Part shown: positions 55,410-62,712 of the stretch, one piece after another | Layout of the letters: each line of letters opens with the position of its first letter | Numbering within the stretch: position 1 is the stretch's first letter | Assembly: GCF_000166295.1 (NCBI RefSeq) | Contig: NC_017507.1 | Coordinates: 62,001 to 126,000 of the forward strand | Length of the DNA: 64,000 bases | Direction of reading: 5' to 3' | Source: Marinobacter adhaerens HP15 | GTDB taxonomy: Bacteria > Pseudomonadota > Gammaproteobacteria > Pseudomonadales > Oleiphilaceae | Position numbers and translations under genes: made by a program | The notes under the pieces: generated by a model | What the model saw: the letters and a program-made list of their open reading frames with translations, nothing else | The model's database searches: none | Told to the model about the DNA's origin: nothing

Positions 55410-55459
55410 TATGTCAAATACCTATCAGTATTTGACATAGGGATTTCTCTCGCTATACT
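55410..55459 (+). promoter_or_regulatory. Sigma-70 promoter of the recombinase gene with a perfect 12-6-12 palindrome
   Basis: TATGTCAAATAC (55410-55421), six bases CTATCA, then GTATTTGACATA (55428-55439). The right arm contains a consensus -35 TTGACA (55432-55437); TATACT (55454-55459) follows after 16 bp. A protein bound to the palindrome would block the promoter. The 12-6-12 layout also equals that of a tyrosine-recombinase core site. Confidence 0.75.
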
Positions 55460-55531
55460 GCCGCATAACCTGATTACTCTTCGTCCTCGAAAAGTTCGAG
55501 TTAACGATTCTAGCCAGCAAGATACCTAACA

Positions 55532-56788
55532 ATGACAAATTTTAAGGGTTTCCCCATTATTGACGCTGCATCTCACCTGGATCGCCAAATTCAGGAGGGT
55601 GGTTATCCCGCAGTGCGCAATGCCATTGGGAGTCTATCTGTTAATTCCGAGCAAGCGCTTCGGGATTTGGAAGTAAGTCTCCAATATCTCAGTGATTACT
55701 CAGCAGTCCCGGGAACCTACAATCGATTTCGAAGCGAAGTTCAAAGATTTTTGAACTACCTGTGGGTAGTTTCAGAGCGCACGCTTGTTCACGTCGACTC
55801 ACAAGTTGTCACCAGCTACTTCAAATTTTTAAAAACGCCTCCAGCTTCATGGGTCGCGCCGAGCATTTTTTCGGGATTTCAAAACAACCAAGGAAGCCGA
55901 GCAATCAACCCTCGCTGGAGACCGTTCACAAATCAGCGATCAAAAGCCAAACGATACGAAGCAAGTTCAGTCAGCTTACAGTCATCAAGAACGGCCTTAA
56001 CGAGTTATTTTCGGTTCCTACGCCAACATCAGATTATCTCGGGAGATCCATTCCTAGAGGTTCGTCGCCGAAACACTCGGGCAAAACCAAGTACCGTTCT
56101 CAATCAACAAGAAAATACTGTCCGTCGCTACACCGATTGGCAATGGTCTTACATACGGAACACACTAGAACAGTCCGCGAACGTGAATTCGTATTTTGAA
56201 CGCCATTTATTCATCATAATAACAATGAAAACCTTGTTCCTACGAATCAGTGAGTTATCCGTTCGATTCATTGATGGCCAAATTCGACTGCCCGTATTTT
56301 CGGATTTCAAGCAACAGGTACAACATGGAGAAGAATTCTGGGTATACACCACGTTAGGTAAAGGTGACAAAAAGCGCTCAATAACATGTCCAGATGAGTA
56401 TATCCCATATATAAAACGATGGCGTTCCCATATCGGGTGTCCCTCTCCCCTTCCGTTACCTGGAGAACACGGTGCAATCCTTCCATCAAGGCGTGGCGGA
56501 GGATTAGGTTCGCGGCAGATTCAGCGCATCTGCGAAGAGGGCATTATGCTGGCGGTTCAACAAATGACAGCGGATGGCTTCCTCGACGAGGCAAGCCAAC
56601 TTGCAGCGATAGCCTCAGAGACTCATTATTTAAGGCACACCGGTGCTAGCCAAGCCATCGAGGGTGGAGCGAATATACGACACATCTCCGAAGAGCTCGG
56701 TCACTCGAGCGCAGGATTTACTGAGCAAATTTATGTCAATGCTGATCAACGTAAACGTCGTTCCTCAGGCCGCAAACGTGCCATCTGA
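55532..56788 (+). CDS. Tyrosine-family site-specific recombinase/integrase
   Basis: A 418-aa tyrosine recombinase. An N-terminal SAM-like core-binding domain covers about residues 45-175 (YNRFRSEVQRFLNYLW ... TALTSYFRFLRQHQ). In the catalytic domain, Arg I lies in LFLRISELS, Lys in LGKGDKKRSI, the His-x-x-Arg box in THYLRHTGAS, the second His in EELGHSSAGFT and the nucleophile Tyr in EQIYVNAD. It has a strong promoter with a palindrome. The Tus-like gene converges with it, 22 bp between stops. It may move an element, resolve dimers or act on the inverted repeats nearby. Its sequence is AT-richer than most of the window. Confidence 0.93.
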   Translation: MTNFKGFPIIDAASHLDRQIQEGGYPAVRNAIGSLSVNSEQALRDLEVSLQYLSDYSAVPGTYNRFRSEVQRFLNYLWVVSERTLVHVDSQVVTSYFKFLKTPPASWVAPSIFSGFQNNQGSRAINPRWRPFTNQRSKAKRYEASSVSLQSSRTALTSYFRFLRQHQIISGDPFLEVRRRNTRAKPSTVLNQQENTVRRYTDWQWSYIRNTLEQSANVNSYFERHLFIIITMKTLFLRISELSVRFIDGQIRLPVFSDFKQQVQHGEEFWVYTTLGKGDKKRSITCPDEYIPYIKRWRSHIGCPSPLPLPGEHGAILPSRRGGGLGSRQIQRICEEGIMLAVQQMTADGFLDEASQLAAIASETHYLRHTGASQAIEGGANIRHISEELGHSSAGFTEQIYVNADQRKRRSSGRKRAI

Positions 56789-56810
56789 AATTAGCTAAAC
56801 ATACTGATGC

Positions 56811-57971
56811 TCAAGCAGATTGGTCTGCAACGTAACGATGAATTGGCAAAGAAATTAGAAAAGGGTCCCGTTCAATTTTCGTCGAACGTTGGTAACGCAA
56901 TTCATCGTCTGAAGCAATTTGGAAAGTTGGTATCTGCTCACGCGGATGTTCAGCGTAGTAAAATACAGGCAAACGGCTTTTGATTCCCAGGCTTTTGTTT
57001 TTGAGAATGGGGTTAAGAGGATCCTGCTTAGCAAACGCCGTTGCGCAGAACACTGAAATGCGACTGTCGTAGGTTTCTCCCTTTCGCCAGCTGTAAACTT
57101 CAGCCTTCTCATTTGCGAGGATCTTTAAATCGTGATGAGCTGCAGCATCATTTCTTTTGCCCAGTAACTGAATAAGTTCATTTTTTTTGATTTTTAATGT
57201 CGATGGTGTCACCGACCACCGCCAACTAATTTTATCAGGATTTACGCTTACAACCGGAATTTGTCGAGTCAGTTGTCGAATATTAAGCCGTTTATGCAAC
57301 AGCTCCCGCACCATATTGCCCGCGACTTTCCGTCGAATATTCAGCGGTGCCTCTGGCATTAAAACAGCGTAGAGTTTTGCCAATTCTTCCTTACCGCTCT
57401 CTTGCCCCAAAGCACTTTTTAAATGTTGAAGCCAAGCTCCAAATTCCGTCTTCCTTTTGTTCAGTTCGATAACTGCCTTAAGTGTAGAGCGGCTCCCAGA
57501 AATCGCCCCCATGTATAGCAAGGTCTCCTTTTCATCCTGACCATCCGCATAGTGCCAATTAGATATGGCGTTCAGAATGCTCATTCGGGCGTGAGACCCA
57601 GTCTGATGAACAGGTCGAGCCATCATTGCCTTGTGTCCTAAGCGCGCGTCCTTCACAACACAGTCGCGAACAACCTGCGCCTGATCGCGAATAAGTCGAT
57701 ATGCGTGCTGAATATTTCCGAGTACTGCTTGACACCGACGCTTACACTCAACGCTACCGAGAGAATCCAGTTCCGACATATCCAATATTGGAAGCGCCAA
57801 CTGTTGCAGATTTTCCCAATCGGTTGGCACAGCCAAAAGAGCCTTTTGATCCGCTGCGTTTAGTAAATCGGCATAGTCACTTTCAAACTTGGCCGCTTCA
57901 GATTCTGCATCATCATAGACGGAACGGGTTTTACTCGGCTCGTTTACCTGACAACGATTAACATTATTCAA
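56811..57971 (-). CDS. tus: Tus-like replication-terminus-site-binding protein
   Basis: A 386-aa protein that I assign to the Tus family by comparison with remembered E. coli Tus. The end RYQRSTKIERDPFLISLPIHRYVAD parallels Tus [23 protein letters not shown] in spacing and the final YVAD. The middle RQIPVVSVNPDKISWRW ... LKIKKNELIQLL parallels Tus YRTLTVLHDPATLRFGW ... IIKNLHRDEVLAQL. AVIELNKRKTEFGAWL parallels the Tus HINKLKTTFEHI helix. Tus binds Ter sites and arrests replication forks from one side. The start is TTG 57971 after GAGGGA. It is longer than E. coli Tus (309 aa) by an N-terminal extension. Confidence 0.72.
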   Translation of the reverse strand: MNNVNRCQVNEPSKTRSVYDDAESEAAKFESDYADLLNAADQKALLAVPTDWENLQQLALPILDMSELDSLGSVECKRRCQAVLGNIQHAYRLIRDQAQVVRDCVVKDARLGHKAMMARPVHQTGSHARMSILNAISNWHYADGQDEKETLLYMGAISGSRSTLKAVIELNKRKTEFGAWLQHLKSALGQESGKEELAKLYAVLMPEAPLNIRRKVAGNMVRELLHKRLNIRQLTRQIPVVSVNPDKISWRWSVTPSTLKIKKNELIQLLGKRNDAAAHHDLKILANEKAEVYSWRKGETYDSRISVFCATAFAKQDPLNPILKNKSLGIKSRLPVFYYAEHPREQIPTFQIASDDELRYQRSTKIERDPFLISLPIHRYVADQSA

Positions 57972-58228
57972 ATCATTCCCTCATTATTTGTAAACAGCAT
58001 ATAAAATTAAAACTTTCATAATCGTTTTCACAAAGAAATAAGGATTAAAAGCAACAGCAAAACTCCAGGTTATCTTTTAATTGACATTTTAAGCCAATTT
58101 TAACCACGGCGCCACTGTACAAGCCTCTCGCACACATGTCTGACTGCAAAACTTGATAGCCAATACTCAGAATATCTGATGATGCGAGTAACGTTGGCTT
58201 AGGATAGTTCCTACGATGGTATCGAGCC
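57972..58228. other. AT-rich intergenic region upstream of the Tus-like gene
   Basis: No gene is supported. TTGTAA occurs at 57988-57993, within the promoter region of the Tus-like gene, but the Ter core with its essential C is not present there. Confidence 0.4.
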
Positions 58229-58246
58229 GTTACATTTTGTTACATT
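58229..58246. repeat. Two direct GTTACATT repeats one helical turn apart
   Basis: GTTACATT at 58229-58236 and 58239-58246. On the opposite strand the second reads AGTAATGTAACAAAA, similar to the E. coli Ter core (AGTATGTTGTAACTAAA) if two bases are gapped. It lies between the Tus-like gene and the ELWxxDGT lipoprotein; a transcription-factor site is equally likely. Confidence 0.4.
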
Positions 58247-58356
58247 ACTCACTCAAAGGAGGGGGGCGACAGGCTAGGGAAACAGAGTTTAATGCCATGC
58301 GACGAGATCAATACCACATAGCTTCTGTTTACACTCGATTTCTACAGGAAGGAAAC

Positions 58357-59934
58357 ATGGACAAAAATACTCTTGCCTTGGCGATTGCGCTACTGAGTGG
58401 TTCAGTCTTAGTGGGCTGTAATGGTTCATCAAACAATAACCCGGTCACTGATACTCCTCCCACCGCCGACGATGACGGAAACGACGGAAATAATTCTGAT
58501 AGCGGAATTTTGGTTTTTGCAGCGTCAGATAGTGGTGGTTCAGTGGTACAGCCAAGAGGGGTCACAGCCCTCGCTGCAGCCCCGAGCGAGTTTCTGTATA
58601 AAACCGACGGTACCCCTGACGGTACGATCAAAATTGTCGATGACAACGGCAACGGTTTTGAAGTTGGGCGTTTTGGCAGCGGTTACATGGCGGAGCTGGA
58701 CGGCACGTTCTACTTCGCGGGCAAAGATAGCAATGGCGATGTGGAACTCTGGGCCACTGACGGAACCGGCGCGGGCACGGAGCGTGTGGCGGATATCTAT
58801 CCCAATGGCAATGGTCAGCCACACAATATGGTGCCGGCGGCTGGAAAATTGTTTATGAATGCAGTGGTCGATGGCTTTGGCCGCGAGCTGGTGGTTTACG
58901 ACCCCGTTTCCGGAAATAAACAAGTGCTGTCGTCAAATATCAATGGAAGCCCAACAAGCAACACGTCTCCAACGTCTTTGACTTCTGTGGATGACGGTTT
59001 GTTCTTTTTTGATAGAGCTGCCGGCGATATCTACTTCACTGATGGTACGTTAGCCGGGACGGCGAAGATCGCGACCAACAACGACACGACTAACGACCCG
59101 AACAGTTCGCTGGCGAAATATCCGGAACTCATTGAAGATGGTGATTGGCTGGGCTACAACGGCAAGCTTCTGTTTACCGGACGCTTCAATGTACTCGATG
59201 CAGAAACCCGTCTTTACGAGCTTGATCGGAATGGCGTTATCAAGGAAATTTCGTTCGATGATGGCGGCAACACAGTAAGGCTGGATATCACCCAGAATGT
59301 GGTGGCCAGCAACGGCAAGGTGTATTTCGTGGCGGACTCGACTGCTGGTCTGCATATTTTCGAGTATGACGGCAGTACAGTGACTAACCTCACTACCAGA
59401 GAGGGCAGCCGTCCTTATCAACAAAATCTAACAGGCACCTCACTAGGTGTGTTTATGCCTGTGGAAAGGCGCGACTCTGGAGTGGATCCGTATCTTTTCT
59501 ACGTGGGTAACACTGGCGGCTCGACAGGGATCGGTGGAGCTCTGCGCGGCCCGACGGGTAGAGCAAATTCCTTTTCTCTAGCTTTTAACCTAGTGGATGT
59601 GGACGGCACGGTCTTCTTCACAGCAACAGCCGAGGGTTCTGGCGGCGCTGATTTCGGCATCGAGCTCTGGAAAACCGACGGTAACAACCCGGGAACCCAG
59701 CTAGTCAAAGATATCAACGACCAGACGGCTGGCGCAGACTCCGTACCTTCTCCGCTGATTCCGATTGCGTACCAGGTGCCGCCAACTGTCACGGGATCGC
59801 TCGAAGGCAAGTACTTCTTTTTTGCAAATGATGGCAGTCAGGGCTTTGAGCCATGGGTGTCCGATGGTACAGAACAGGGCACGATTCTCCTCAAGGATAT
59901 CAATCCCGGAGCTGCTTCTAGTCTCTTCGACTAA
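58357..59934 (+). CDS. ELWxxDGT-repeat lipoprotein
   Basis: The frame is open from 58216, but ATG 58357 with AGGAAGGAAAC upstream yields lipobox SVLVGCNGSS and a 525-aa protein. It contains several copies of the ELWxxDGTxxGT motif: VELWATDGTGAGTERV, IYFTDGTLAGTAKI, IELWKTDGNNPGTQLVKDI and EPWVSDGTEQGTILLKDI. These repeats probably form a beta-propeller of secreted or surface proteins. A short acidic linker (DDDGNDGNN) follows the lipobox. A paralogous leader starts the next gene 83 bp downstream. Ligand unknown. Confidence 0.82.
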   Translation: MDKNTLALAIALLSGSVLVGCNGSSNNNPVTDTPPTADDDGNDGNNSDSGILVFAASDSGGSVVQPRGVTALAAAPSEFLYKTDGTPDGTIKIVDDNGNGFEVGRFGSGYMAELDGTFYFAGKDSNGDVELWATDGTGAGTERVADIYPNGNGQPHNMVPAAGKLFMNAVVDGFGRELVVYDPVSGNKQVLSSNINGSPTSNTSPTSLTSVDDGLFFFDRAAGDIYFTDGTLAGTAKIATNNDTTNDPNSSLAKYPELIEDGDWLGYNGKLLFTGRFNVLDAETRLYELDRNGVIKEISFDDGGNTVRLDITQNVVASNGKVYFVADSTAGLHIFEYDGSTVTNLTTREGSRPYQQNLTGTSLGVFMPVERRDSGVDPYLFYVGNTGGSTGIGGALRGPTGRANSFSLAFNLVDVDGTVFFTATAEGSGGADFGIELWKTDGNNPGTQLVKDINDQTAGADSVPSPLIPIAYQVPPTVTGSLEGKYFFFANDGSQGFEPWVSDGTEQGTILLKDINPGAASSLFD

Positions 59935-60017
59935 CAGACACAGGGCGGAGGAATACCGGGCGAACGTTATGCCCGGCACTAATGCTCCGCCCACCACCAA
60001 TAAATTAGGAAGTTAAT

Positions 60018-61472
60018 ATGCAAAAAATGATTCTCGCAGCGTCAATTGCGCTGATCAGTGGCTCTCTCTTAGTCGGCTGTAACGGTTCATCAAACAACGC
60101 CCCCGCCCCAGCAGATGACGCTGGCGACAACGATGGCGGCGTGGATATCGGTGGTCAATTCATCCTCGACCCAGGTTTTATTCCCGGCCGCTCTGAATAC
60201 ACTGGCCTCACGGCCGTTGACGGGGTGGTATACGCTTCGCGGGTTGATACCCGGCCTGTCGTCGGCGTTTTCCGAGTCGAGAGCGCAGTGGAGCCAACTT
60301 TTGACTCCGTAATCTTGCGTGCTGCGGAAGGCTCAAATGAGTTTGAAGTGGTTCAGGAGCTGGACGGAAAGCGTGTGGGCGGCCTTGATGCAATCACCGT
60401 CATAACTGGCGATGAGGTGGATGGCGTCAGACCGAAAGACAATCTGGTTGTCGCTTGCTATCCGGCAGAAAACACACTCGACGCAGCCGCTGCACCGGAA
60501 ATTGTTGGCCTGGTCGCATATCGAGACGACGATCTCGCGAACACGAGTGTGTTGGAAGGCGAGGAGTTAACTCAACCTGGTCCAAGCAGCCCGGCAGAGT
60601 TTGCACAAATTGTTTATCGGGGTTTCGTGCCGGGTCAAGGTGTTGAGCTGCAGCAAGCTCTCACCGACTGTAACGACTTATCCGTTGCTGTTAATGACGA
60701 AGTGAATTTTGGTGAAACCGACTTTGCGGTTTTGGTTTCCGGTGCGGGTATTGATACCACCCAGAGCTCGTCCTCAAACCAAAATATTCAACAGCGGTCG
60801 CAGGCGTATTTTGAGCCAGGAGTCGTTTACAGTTGGGATGACGACTCTGTAGTGGTAACTATCCGTAACGGTGATCGGGACCTTGTGTTTAGCGGTCCTT
60901 CAACTCAGAATGACGGAAGCGATCAATTCCTTGTGGATTCGGTGGAGCTCGCTGTATTCGATGGCCTGGTACCGCTGGTGACCGTTCGCGATCCCAACGA
61001 AACTGATGGAAAACTCGGCCGCACGAATGTGGGGTCAGACGGACCCATTGTTGACCAGGATGACAACGTCTTCACAGGAGTTGACCCAGACGATATGGAG
61101 CTATCTTCACTCCAGCAACTGCCGGGAACGACCCGCTTTATCGCAGTGCATGATGCCAGTGAGCCCAATGCAAAAGGACTTGCCTCCTTCGATGGTCGGG
61201 ATGCTCAGCCAACAGGCGATGCGTCACCTGCAACAACGCGATTTGAGAGCCTCGGTCAGGTTGGTATGGATTGCTTGGGCGCCCTCACGTTTGTCTCCGA
61301 CTCTGAAGGGTTGTGCATGAGCGCGTCTACCCCGGGACAATTCATTTTCTTTGATGTTCCAGAGTTTGAGACTCCGGATCCGGATGGTTCTGCACCCCAA
61401 CCAGATCCGAACGAGCCCGTCATTCAGCCAAAACCGACAGATCCAAATGAGCCTCCAGCGGTAGCTGTTTAA
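60018..61472 (+). CDS. Hypothetical lipoprotein with leader related to the preceding gene
   Basis: A 484-aa lipoprotein; ATG after AGGAAG. The leader and linker ALISGSLLVGCNGSSNNAP closely copy ALLSGSVLVGCNGSSNNNP of the upstream gene, but the body differs: an acidic beta-rich domain (VDGVVYASRVDTRPVVGVFRV ... DQFLVDSVELAVFDGLVPLVTV) and a C-terminal Pro/Asp/Glu tail (PDPNEPVIQPKPTDPNEPP). Two Cys pairs may form disulfides. The pair is probably cotranscribed and outer-membrane anchored. No family recognised. Confidence 0.7.
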   Translation: MQKMILAASIALISGSLLVGCNGSSNNAPAPADDAGDNDGGVDIGGQFILDPGFIPGRSEYTGLTAVDGVVYASRVDTRPVVGVFRVESAVEPTFDSVILRAAEGSNEFEVVQELDGKRVGGLDAITVITGDEVDGVRPKDNLVVACYPAENTLDAAAAPEIVGLVAYRDDDLANTSVLEGEELTQPGPSSPAEFAQIVYRGFVPGQGVELQQALTDCNDLSVAVNDEVNFGETDFAVLVSGAGIDTTQSSSSNQNIQQRSQAYFEPGVVYSWDDDSVVVTIRNGDRDLVFSGPSTQNDGSDQFLVDSVELAVFDGLVPLVTVRDPNETDGKLGRTNVGSDGPIVDQDDNVFTGVDPDDMELSSLQQLPGTTRFIAVHDASEPNAKGLASFDGRDAQPTGDASPATTRFESLGQVGMDCLGALTFVSDSEGLCMSASTPGQFIFFDVPEFETPDPDGSAPQPDPNEPVIQPKPTDPNEPPAVAV

Positions 61473-61483
61473 GGCTTAAAAAG

Positions 61484-61509
61484 GACAACCGACCGCCTGG
61501 TCGGTTGTC
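61484..61509 (+). terminator. Hairpin terminator after the lipoprotein pair
   Basis: A perfect 11-bp stem GACAACCGACC / GGTCGGTTGTC with a GCCT loop, 12 bp after the stop. The T-tract is poor (TCAATT) on the plus strand; on the minus strand it is followed by CTTTTTAAGC. Confidence 0.7.
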
Positions 61510-61569
61510 TCAATTCGCGTACAATCAATTTAGGGCTGCAGAAGCCACCATTTCGACAGTGAAAGAAAC

Positions 61570-62238
61570 GTGGACACAATACTACACAAAGAAAACATTC
61601 GCGTTTTACTAATCGATGATCATGCCCTTTTTGCAGACAGCTTGTCAGTAGCTCTGCGCAGCCATGACCCAGGGTTTTTGGTAACAGCCAGGCACGATCT
61701 AAGGGGTGCTTCCGACTTTTTGATGTCGCACCTCGTCGATTTGATCATCCTTGATCTCGAGCTTGCGGACGAATCAGGGTTGGGTCTCTTAGGTCAGCTT
61801 AAAGTAATCTGCGGCAAGAACTTACCTTCAGTATTACTGTGTTCGGCCCATCATCGCCCCGCCAGTATCGCCAAAGCGTTTATTCAGGGCATCGATGGTT
61901 TCGTATCCAAATCACAATCCGTTGAAGAGTTTTATCAAGCAGCCAGACAAGTTCTCACTGGTAATCGATACTGCTACCCTGCCATTGCTCGTCAAGTTTC
62001 AAAGCTTGAACGTTCTCTCTTAATGCCAGAAACAAAGTACCAATTTTCACCACGCTACGTTGAGATTTTGGTCTTGTTATCAGAAGGACGAACCAATCAC
62101 GAAATCTCCGACGAACTGTCGATAAACCTCAATACCCTGAAATCATACCTAAAGGACATTTACAGTATCCTCGGCGTCGGTTCTAGAATGGCCTGTGTAA
62201 GAAAAGCGGTTTCAGAAGGGATCATCGACTTTGTTTGA
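61570..62238 (+). CDS. LuxR/NarL-type response regulator
   Basis: A 222-aa two-domain regulator. Receiver domain about residues 10-125: acidic pair IDDHALF, phospho-acceptor Asp in LIILDLELADESG, Thr/Ser in LLCSAHH and Lys in VSKSQ. LuxR-type HTH about 155-220 (SPRYVEILVLLSEGRTNHEISDELSINLNTLKSYLKDIYSILGV, in parts). GTG at 61570 follows GAAAGAAACG. No histidine kinase is adjacent; the orphan kinase at 22-23.4 kb is one possible partner, without evidence. Targets unknown. Confidence 0.9.
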   Translation: MDTILHKENIRVLLIDDHALFADSLSVALRSHDPGFLVTARHDLRGASDFLMSHLVDLIILDLELADESGLGLLGQLKVICGKNLPSVLLCSAHHRPASIAKAFIQGIDGFVSKSQSVEEFYQAARQVLTGNRYCYPAIARQVSKLERSLLMPETKYQFSPRYVEILVLLSEGRTNHEISDELSINLNTLKSYLKDIYSILGVGSRMACVRKAVSEGIIDFV

Positions 62239-62277
62239 TCACACAAAGAACCTATTAGAACGTGAGCTCTAACTCGT

Positions 62278-62688
62278 TTATCCCCTCCATCCAGGCATAC
62301 GACGATCCAAAAGCCCAACAATTGCTGTGATTTCGCTATCAGAGAATAAATGGCTTTTCCGGAACGCAAAAAGTAGTCTTTCAGTCGACGCCTCATCCAA
62401 ACGTACAACATACGCCTGAAGATTTTGGCGCTGCATTTGAGATAGGTTCTGAGCGGACAACACGACGACCATAATTGCCGCAGCCAGTAACAAGAGAGCA
62501 GCTCCAAACGCAAACGGTGCCTCGCGAATAAAATCCACTTCACTGTAGTTCAGAGCAATCAGTACGGGCATTAAAACCAGACCCACCAAAAGTGCGAGCC
62601 ATTGAATTCCCGTATCTCGAATTCGTTTTTGATCTTGAAAGTCTCGCAATCTCGGAAAATTACTCAGATCCGTTGGCGTTTCTGACAT
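62278..62688 (-). CDS. Hypothetical protein with two membrane helices (136 aa)
   Basis: A small inner-membrane protein: charged N-terminus (NFPRLRDFQDQKRIRDTG), helices at about residues 29-46 (WLALLVGLVLMPVLIAL) and 58-80 (PFAFGAALLLLAAAIMVVVL), and a cytosolic C-terminus (QMQRQNLQAYVVRLDEASTERLLFAFRKSHLFSD). It is convergent with the response-regulator gene. No family recognised. Confidence 0.6.
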   Translation of the reverse strand: MSETPTDLSNFPRLRDFQDQKRIRDTGIQWLALLVGLVLMPVLIALNYSEVDFIREAPFAFGAALLLLAAAIMVVVLSAQNLSQMQRQNLQAYVVRLDEASTERLLFAFRKSHLFSDSEITAIVGLLDRRMPGWRG

Positions 62689-62712
62689 TGTTCACTCGGT
62701 CTAATAACCCAA

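Noticed and set aside
57980..58000. Ter-like site in the Tus-like gene promoter
   Set aside because: Only TTGTAA matches; the essential C of the Ter core is absent and 9 of 17 positions differ.
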